Shown: piece by piece, positions 57,647-64,000 of the stretch
How the letters are laid out: the number at the start of each line of letters is the position of its first letter
Numbering within the stretch: position 1 is the first letter of the stretch
Assembly: GCA_030549495.1 (NCBI GenBank)
Contig: JAUIRK010000931.1
Location: forward strand, 558,001-622,000
Origin: Nectonema munidae
Taxonomy: Eukaryota; Nematomorpha; Nectonematoida; Nectonematidae
Reading direction: 5' to 3'
DNA: 64,000 nucleotides
Notes under the pieces: generated by a model
The model's database searches: none
The model's input: the letters and a program-made list of their open reading frames with translations, nothing else
Told to the model about the DNA's origin: nothing
Program-made: the position numbers and the translations under genes

Positions 57647-60600
57647 GTTATACAGGTTTCTCTTAAAGTTTTTAATAAAATTAAAAAAAATCTTTAATAA
57701 AATCTGAAAAGGTAAATACTCAGAAATTAGTTTTGTTTTATTTATATTTCATTCTAAATTTTTAATACCATTTTTTTGTCAACACAGAGGTCAAAAACTT
57801 ATTGTACCAATGTTTTCTTTGTCATAACCTGTGCGTAGACGAAAATAGCCTTAAATTAAATAATTCCCTATCTTTTTTTTAATCAGTGATGATTATTTCA
57901 AAAGAGTTTATTTTAGATTTCAGAGGAAATTTATGCAACTGAAATTAAAACATCAATTCCATCTTTTCGATGTCAAACGATGATGGTACGTGCTTTGTTC
58001 ACCGAAAAGAAATATGAAGATTCTTTGAACTTGCTTGAATGTATTTTACATTTTTCTTCCCCTTCTTTTTTAATAGATTTTTTTAAGCAATCATCCTGCA
58101 ATTTGAAAATTTGGATGACAAAGATGAGTTGCATAGTTTGCACAATATAAGATTTTGTTTATATCTTAAATTGGAGGTAATTTTTATTAAATATTACCGT
58201 AGTTAAATTGACTATCTCGAAGGTTGTTTTTTTCTGGTGACTACTTTAAAACAAGATTGGGTACGATTTTAGATCAGGGGTCGGGAACCTTTTTGGCTGA
58301 GAGAGCCATAAGCACCACACATTTTTAAATGTAATTCCGTGAGAGCCATATAATATGTTAACCTAATAATAATAATAAAGTAAATATTTGCATTTTATGT
58401 AATTTCAACACTTTTAAAGTACAATAAGCCTCTGAATTCTTTCTAATAACATTGTTATACTGTTTCTAATCAATGATGAATATTTCTTAGCATTAATATG
58501 ACTTCTGGTGCTGCATGGTTTTACTGATGGCTTTGTAGTCTGGTTTATACTTCGTGAGGTTTACTTAGAGCCGAAAATTGTCAGTACAGCAATACTCACA
58601 CGCTGCAGTGTGTGGTATGTGACGGGAAGCGCGTTCCAAGTTTTGACAATCAGCTGGTCTATGGGCTTAAGTTTTTTCATTTCTGCCCACTTGTGTTGGC
58701 TGGCCAACTCTGCTTGCTGTCGTGCGAGTCTTTCCAAATCTTCATTCAGTGACTTGAACTTATTCACCCACATATCTGAGGCTTTCAGGTCAGCAGCTTG
58801 TAGCTCAAAATCTCTTTCGGAAACACCGGGGATGTAACTCAGGTCAGCGCTGTCCACTCCACACTTGTGTGGATGGGTGATGAACTTAAAAAGACGAGTG
58901 CGCTCGTGAAATTCTCCAAAGCGCGCTTTGGATGACTGCAGGAGATTAGATGTGAAGCCTGCTAGCTGCTGAAGATCAAGATGTTGCGAAGGGTCACTTG
59001 CTGTGCATGCATCTTTAAACTCACCCAGTTTTTCAAAGTGTAGTAAACGACCTGTTTCAATGTCGGTGATGAAGAGTTCAAGCTTGTTTTCAAATGCAGA
59101 CACTGATTGTTGCAGGGATAAGATTGTATTTCCAACACCTTGCATTTTCATGTTTAGGTGGTTTAGATGTTCAGTCATGTCCACAAGATAGTAGAACTTC
59201 AGGAGCCACTCAGTGTCAGCTAACTCGGGATGCTCGACATTTTTCATTTCAAGAAAAGTCCGGATTTCGCTCAAACAAGCCGCAAAACGGCTGAGCACCT
59301 TCCCCTTTGACAACCAACGCACGTTACTGTGCAGAAGCAGACCAGGATAATTACTCCCAACTTCATCCAGCAGTGTTTTAAACTGGCGATCATTTAAAGC
59401 TCGGGCAACAATAAAGTTGACCGCTCGAACGACCAGCGACATCACCACACCCAGCTGCTCGCCAGACATCTGAGCACAAAGCGCCTCCTGATGTAGGATG
59501 CAGTGAAAACTTGAGATGCGTCTCTTTTCATGTTCACGAAGAAGCGCTACGAATCCTCTGTTTTTCCCCACCATGCACGGAGCGCCATCAGTGCACACCG
59601 AAACAAGTTTATCCATCGGTAGATTTTTTTCTTCAGCGAACTTGATGAATGACTTGAATAAATCCTCCCCTCGTGTTGTCTCTTTCATAGGCAAAACAGC
59701 AAGACTTTCCTCATATACTGTGTCACCGACAACATACCTTGCCATTACGCTGAATTGGGATAAATTGCTTACGTCTGTTGACTCATCCAAAGCGAGAGAA
59801 AAAAACGGCGCTGCATTTATGTCCTTCACTTGCGTTGCCTCAATTTGATTTGACATCATGATGGTACGATCGTGAACAGTTTTTGCTGACAGAGGCATGT
59901 CTTTTATCCGTTTAATTATCTTGTCTTTATCCGGAAAGTCATCAAAAAGTTCATTGGCAACATCAAGCATGAATGCTTTGGCATACTCCCCATCTGTGAA
60001 TGGCTTTCCGTTTCTCACAATTGCTAAAGCACCAGCAAAGCTAGCCGAATTCCAGTCACCTTGTTGGGTCCAAACACGGAGTTGCTGCTGACTAGCTTGC
60101 ACTCTTGATAGTAGCTCTTGACATGCTTTCTTCCTGCTGTCCACCGCAGGATACTTCGATGCAAATGTACTATGGCGTGTGTCGAACTACCGCTTTACAT
60201 TTGACAGTTTCATAGATGCAATTTTATCATTGCATATTAGACACACTGCAGAACCTGCTCTCTCCACAAAGGCAAGTTCCTCTGTCCATTCCTGCAGAAA
60301 AGTGAGATACTCTTCGTCTTTTTTTCTTTTAGCCATCTTCTTAAAAGGGTTTCTGAAATAAAAAACATGGTTTAAACAAACGGTATAAAAAAAATTTTTA
60401 TAATTAAAATTTTGTCTGCGAGCCAGATGCAGCATTCATAAGAGCCACATCTGGCTCGCGAGCCATGGGTTCCCGACCCCTGTTTTAGATTATGATTCTG
60501 ATTTTTACTTACCACTTTGATTTTGATTCTAATTTTTCATTTCTAAAATCCTGATTTTGATTATGGGAGATTTTACATAAAGCTTATTCTTTTTTATTTC

Positions 60601-63339
60601 AAATTCATCAACTTCATTAGACAAATATTCACTAGAATGATGAGCATGCGTATTTCTGCCTGCTAGTGTGTGAGTAATCTCTATGCCTTGTTGCTGTCAA
60701 GAAATTAATGCTGTTTAGTGCGTGCATCCATCGTAAGCAAAACTAAGCGCTTTTCAGAGTTATTGTAAGTGCGTTTCTACCCGTCGTCTCTTTAACCTTC
60801 TCTTTACGGACTCTGTATTTTTTTACACCAAAGATTTTCAAATGAATTTTGAGCAAAAAGTGTCGAAGGAAACCTCTCTTAAAAGTTACACGTACAATAT
60901 AATACGTCTACGCAGTGGGGGATCCAGAAATCTTTTGTGGGGGTGGGGGGGGGGGGGGGGGGGGGACTAATATTATCAAAATATTTTACACATTTTATTA
61001 GGGAAGAAATTTGAAAACGTATGTAAAATAAATGATTAAAATTATATTACAAAGTCTTTTCTTCTTTCTTTTTGCTTTGAAAATCGATCAATGACTTCAT
61101 CAATTTTGATTTCTATTTTAGGGTGGACTCCAACATTAATTTTTCTTGAATAGATTGCTGATGGGGGGGGGGGGGGGGCCCCCATGCATCCCCCCTATCC
61201 CCCCCCCCTCTCGGTCCATCCCTGGTCATACGTATGGAGGCAAAATAGTAAGAAATAAAAAAGTACTTTTTATCCATTCTTATTAGAGACAAATTACTTG
61301 CAGTTAGAGCATAAATTACAAATAAGCATTGTACTTTTTATAACGGCTAGTTATTTTATTATTTTTGGACACAATACGGACAAGATGTTCCTTTTCTACT
61401 TGGACCTTCCTGACTTGCATAGGTTTCTGCATCTGAAAATGCGTAGAAAAGAAAAAGAGACTTTATGTGCGTGGGTAATTTAGATATGACAAAACAAACT
61501 TTCATGTTTTTTTTATAAACATCTTTCTTCCACTAGCTTTATGTTTAGGAAAATCTTGTGGAGAATTAAATTTAGCAATCACGAAACTGTTCACGTACAA
61601 ATGTCTAGGTAATTGCATAACACTGCCAAAATCCGCCTTCTTTTTGTTTTATAGACACGATAGGTTTTTATCCTTCTATTTCCGACGACACATACACCAC
61701 TTTTGTGGTCATTATAAGTGAGCAGACTTTCTGGCTTGGAATCGATCTTGCTGATCTGGACATTTTTATGCTCTGGAGAAAGCAAGTAAACAACTTTAAA
61801 GTTTCTACGAGCATGTCCTTTTGGAAGTATGTGCTCATTAAAACATAATCAGAATAAATAATGCAGCTTTCACATTCGATCAAATTGGTTGCTTTACAAT
61901 AGTTAAAAATCTTTTATTTATATGATAGTTCCACAAAGGGACAAACTTTTGCCATGCGCCTAGAAAACAAGTTCATGCGTTGTCAAAAACCTGTCTGTAA
62001 ACAAACCACAACCTGATGGAACCTTCCTTTTAAAAATATGACGAATCTTGTAGTCTAGATACATATATTTCAGATACCATATAGTAATAATACTTTGAAT
62101 CGCATATATGATAAAATTTCATTCCATATCTAACAGGTTTATGAGAATCGTATACTTTGATATGGCAACCTCCTCTGGTAGCCACGAGTTGTTCGTCAAT
62201 AGTGATAATATGAGGAGTGCAAAATTTAAAGAAAACTTTGATCGTGGATATATCTAAAAGCTAATTTTGTCATTTTCATCGCGATTTTCCTAGGTGTCAA
62301 ATCTAAGATATGAATGATAGTAAACATGTCATGTCCAAGTGCAATTTCAAAAATGGACTTGTGAAAGTAGAAAATAGGTCACATGTTTTAATCTTTTGAT
62401 CACCATTTTGACTAATGTAGAGCAGTATTGGCAAATATGGTAACAGATGATAAATCTTGAAACCTTTATAACAATAGGTTAAATTTAAAGGTTTAGGATG
62501 GCTTGATCTAAAAAATAATTTAAGACAAAAAACAAAATGTAAAACTTACTTATAGTTACTTTCAAGTTTCAATATCGTCATGCTGCATATGCGGTGAATA
62601 ACCTCAGGTATCATAAAAGATTCGGAGATTGAAAAAATATTGGACGCATTTTTACACGTTCCTTGAAGACAAGGTCGACAACGGGAGAAGTTTCTTATAT
62701 TTATGCTTTCAACTCTTCTCCTCAGAGTAGGAGATGGTAACCAAGAATATGTTTATGAATCTAGAGCCACTAAATTAAAGGTCGATAATTTGTGGAATAA
62801 ATTTTGTTTCTCCTAAAGTTTAAAGTATTAGTTCAAACCCGCAGGCGAAAATTCTTCGAGTAAAAGCGTCCTTCTATTTCTGAAGATATTTAATTTTGAT
62901 CTATTAGACTTATATTTATATCTAATTTATATGTCCCTATTATGCCTTAGAGAAAAGGTAAAAAATGATTTTTGAATTTCATAGATGACGTTAAAATTTT
63001 TATTGTCCTTTGATTAATGAATTCAGCCTTAGAGATTTAAAATTATCTTTTGAAACATCAAGAAATATTCCTAGAAATATAAATACCGAGAAAAAATAAT
63101 TTTAAAATATGGTATAAAATGCATAGAGTCCGTAAAATAGGTTATGAAATAAGTGTCCGTAAAGCGAAAGTTGCTTTCATTGAAAGTTTTTCCTTAGAGT
63201 TTACGTTTTTTAGAAAAAGTATAATTCTGTTTTGTTTTATAGAAATTTGAAATCGCGGTCGAAGTTCTTGGCTCTGAAAATTGGTATCTTATTGAGCCTT
63301 CTTTGAAAGAAGTTTTGCATCAGAAAATTCAAAAAAAAA
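57585..63339 (+). CDS. TPR-like helical-repeat protein, 5' part of a split gene
   Basis: Second host gene, overall span as far as visible; exons listed separately. Joined, exons 2-4 give a helix-turn-helix pattern typical of tetratricopeptide repeats: FRCQTMMVRALFTEKKYEDS, LNLLESIILQFENLDDKDEL, HSLHNIRFCLYLKLE and KFEIAVEVLGSENWYLIEPS. Exons 2, 3 and 4 join in phase (1, 0), with an intron of 47 bases between exons 2 and 3 and one of over 5 kb between exons 3 and 4. The big intron contains a hAT, a miniature hAT and a piggyBac fossil. I do not recognise the protein; the gene continues to the right of the window. Confidence 0.65.
57917..58040 (+). CDS. TPR-like gene, exon 2
   Basis: Acceptor TTATTTTAG|ATT, donor TTGAAT|GTATTT. 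Encodes ISEEIYATEIKTSIPSFRCQ and TMMVRALFTEKKYEDSLNLL. A GTACGT inside the exon (57986) is a strong decoy donor but would not fit the next exon's phase. Confidence 0.7.
58088..58176 (+). CDS. TPR-like gene, exon 3
   Basis: Acceptor TTTTTTTAAG|CA after a long pyrimidine tract, donor TTGGAG|GTAATT. Encodes IILQFENLDDKDELHSLHNI and RFCLYLKLE. The leading CA completes a Ser codon from exon 2. Ends in phase 0. Confidence 0.75.
58267..60490 (-). mobile_element. Young hAT DNA transposon with perfect ends
   Basis: Body 58275-60482 (2208 bases) with terminal inverted repeats CAGGGGTCGGGAACC and GGTTCCCGACCCCTG and identical 8-base duplications TTTTAGAT at 58267-58274 and 60483-60490. Subterminal GAGAGCCATA and CTGGCTCGCGAGCCATG motifs. 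It encodes one minus-strand transposase and lies in intron 3 of the TPR-like gene, opposite to it. Confidence 0.97.
58561..60336 (-). pseudogene. hAT transposase (GTF2IRD2-like), one stop and a C-terminal deletion
   Basis: Start MAKRKKDEEYLTFLQEWTEE; BED finger AVCLICNDKIASMKLSNVKR, then TAG at 60187-60189 where the finger's first His (H-x4-H, followed by FDTRH) should be. Downstream 527 codons are open: MLDVANELFDDFPDK, FSLALDESTDVSNLSQFSVM (catalytic D), VSVCTDGAPCMVGKNRGFVA (second D), SFHCILHQEALCAQ, NVRWLSKGKVLSRF, and RVSIAVLTIFGSK before a stop. Beyond it, in another frame, KPDYKAISKTMQHQKS is the family's usual end. So the block with the conserved ERxFS-type dimerisation motif, roughly 35 residues, has been deleted. 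The protein resembles the transposase part of GTF2IRD2. The rest is very well preserved. Confidence 0.93.
60905..61232 (+). mobile_element. Miniature hAT with homopolymer tracts, copy 2
   Basis: 312-base body 60913-61224 (CAGTGGGGGATCCAG...CGGTCCATCCCTG), inverted relative to 46107-46419. G21 at 60945-60965, G16 at 61163-61178, C10 at 61199-61208. Flanks GTCTACG and GTCATACG look like an 8-base duplication with one base lost. Confidence 0.88.
61590..62345 (-). pseudogene. piggyBac transposase fossil
   Basis: Minus strand, coding order: LRFDT...ENDKIS near 62300, TPHIITIDEQLVATRGGCHI near 62200 (the TIDEQL catalytic Asp block), HKPVRYGMKFYHICDSK near 62100, then SKPESLLTYNDHKSGVCVVG and KTKRRRILAVLCNYLDI near 61740-61600 (the KPxxxxxYNxxxGGVD block; the second Asp region is altered). 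Several frame changes. Possible further remains to 62640 (SESFMIPEVIHRICSM). Lies in intron 3 of the TPR-like gene. Confidence 0.85.
62650..63242. other. Intron remainder, nothing recognised
   Basis: End of the long intron before exon 4; AT-rich, no element seen. Confidence 0.35.
63243..63339 (+). CDS. TPR-like gene, exon 4
   Basis: Acceptor TTTTGTTTTATAG|AAA, donor AAAAAAA|GTAAAC. Encodes KFEIAVEVLGSENWYLIEPS and LKEVLHQKIQKK, continuing the repeat register of exon 3 in phase 0. Confidence 0.7.
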
Positions 63340-63715
63340 GTAAACTATACTGAAAACATACATTTTATAATTCTTGATTATACCGCTTACAAGCTGAAAT
63401 GGTCTAAGAAAGATTTTACTAATATGGTTCGTTTAAATGAGAATATCTTTGGATTTAAACTGTCAAAGAATTCCATTTTTAAAGCTACATTTCTGCTTCC
63501 AACCTAGAAATAGGTATCGTCCTAGTCTTTGTAACTCCAAAGAAAAGGCAATCTTTCATAACTGAACAGATAGGGATGACACGATCGCAACTCAAACAAT
63601 CTTCACATATATATTTTAACTTGCATTACTACAGATGTAAAATCGTTCAATTAGTATCTCGTTTAAATGAGCAAAAAATATATTTATTAGCATAAATTAT
63701 TAGTTTTATCCAGGG

Positions 63716-63880
63716 GCGACGCCTCCTCCTCAAATGTGATTTCAGAGGTTCCTCAATTCTATACCCTTTTTTTTTAGTATTTAAAAGACTTGTTTGGCTT
63801 GTGCGACTTTCGTATTACTTTTCTTGTTTTAAAGTTAAGTCTTAGAATGAATATTTAAAATATTTTTTTTTCATTCATTT
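63716..63880 (+). mobile_element. 5' half of CAGGGGCG-type miniature hAT
   Basis: Starts CAGGGGCGACGCCTCCTCCT, continues TAAAAGACTTGTTTGGCTTG and AAGTTAAGTCTTAGAATGAA, motifs shared with 34095-34190 and 35390-35470. Confidence 0.55.
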
Positions 63881-64000
63881 CCGCTTCATTGATATAAAAT
63901 GCAACTTTGAGCTATATTTGATCAGAGGCAGTAATGTAGCAAATATTTTTATAGCACATAACGGTATAAGAAGGTATTCTCTTTAATTTAAAGCTTACAA

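Noticed and set aside
57986-57992. GTACGTG as the exon 2 donor of the TPR-like gene
   Set aside because: It is the stronger donor by sequence, but it breaks the phase with exon 3 and drops a convincing TPR helix.
59003-59848. Plus-strand open frames of 62-110 codons across 59.0-59.9 kb
   Set aside because: They are shadows of the well-supported minus-strand hAT transposase.
1-64000. LTR retroelements, Polintons, CRISPR arrays, rRNA genes
   Set aside because: No protease, integrase, capsid or long terminal repeats, no regularly spaced repeats and no rRNA sequence were seen.

Overview
This is a piece of an AT-rich animal nuclear genome. Its coding sequence is broken into short exons by GT-AG introns, including several of only 47-65 bases. 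Degenerate DNA transposons of many families and non-LTR retrotransposons fill most of the rest. The mix (many hAT lineages, piggyBac, pogo/Tigger, FLYWCH-MULE, LINEs with RNase H, a family of GACTCC-rich miniature elements) points to an invertebrate, most likely an arthropod. A copepod such as a sea louse would fit, but nothing here proves a species. I saw no LTR retroelement, Polinton or CRISPR array.

Left half (about 780-28813, minus strand): one host gene, the orthologue of RB1CC1/FIP200 (the ATG17/ATG11-type scaffold of the ULK1 autophagy kinase complex). I could place the start codon at 28813 and eleven further well-supported or probable exons, plus one tentative exon, down to position 780. 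The 3' part (coiled coil and Claw domain) lies off the left edge. Reading frames join in phase across all proposed junctions. Its introns hold two LINE fragments, a FLYWCH-MULE transposase, a hAT tail, an arthropod-type orphan transposase, a piggyBac fossil, a TTAA-flanked miniature element, a pogo-like terminus and several GACTCC elements.

Middle (about 29-57 kb): no host gene that I can name. The region is a graveyard: a hAT with its own intron (29.8-31.5 kb), two ZBED5-like hAT fragments (32.1-32.8 and 34.3-35.0 kb), and a KIAA1586-like hAT (38.9-45.5 kb) split by a nearly full-length 5.1-kb LINE with a clear target-site duplication. Further right are two Tigger/pogo transposases (47.8-49.3 and 52.9-53.6 kb), a CR1/L2-like LINE fragment, a tRNA-derived SINE, and a TTF/ZMYM1-type hAT carrying three introns of about 50 bases.

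Right end (57.48-64 kb, plus strand): the 5' part of a second host gene encoding a TPR-like helical-repeat protein that I cannot name, with a TATA box and four candidate exons. Its third intron has taken up a young hAT (58275-60482, perfect TIRs and 8-bp target duplication), a homopolymer-bearing miniature hAT and a piggyBac fossil. The two long genes are unrelated in function as far as can be seen; the common thread is intron growth by transposons.
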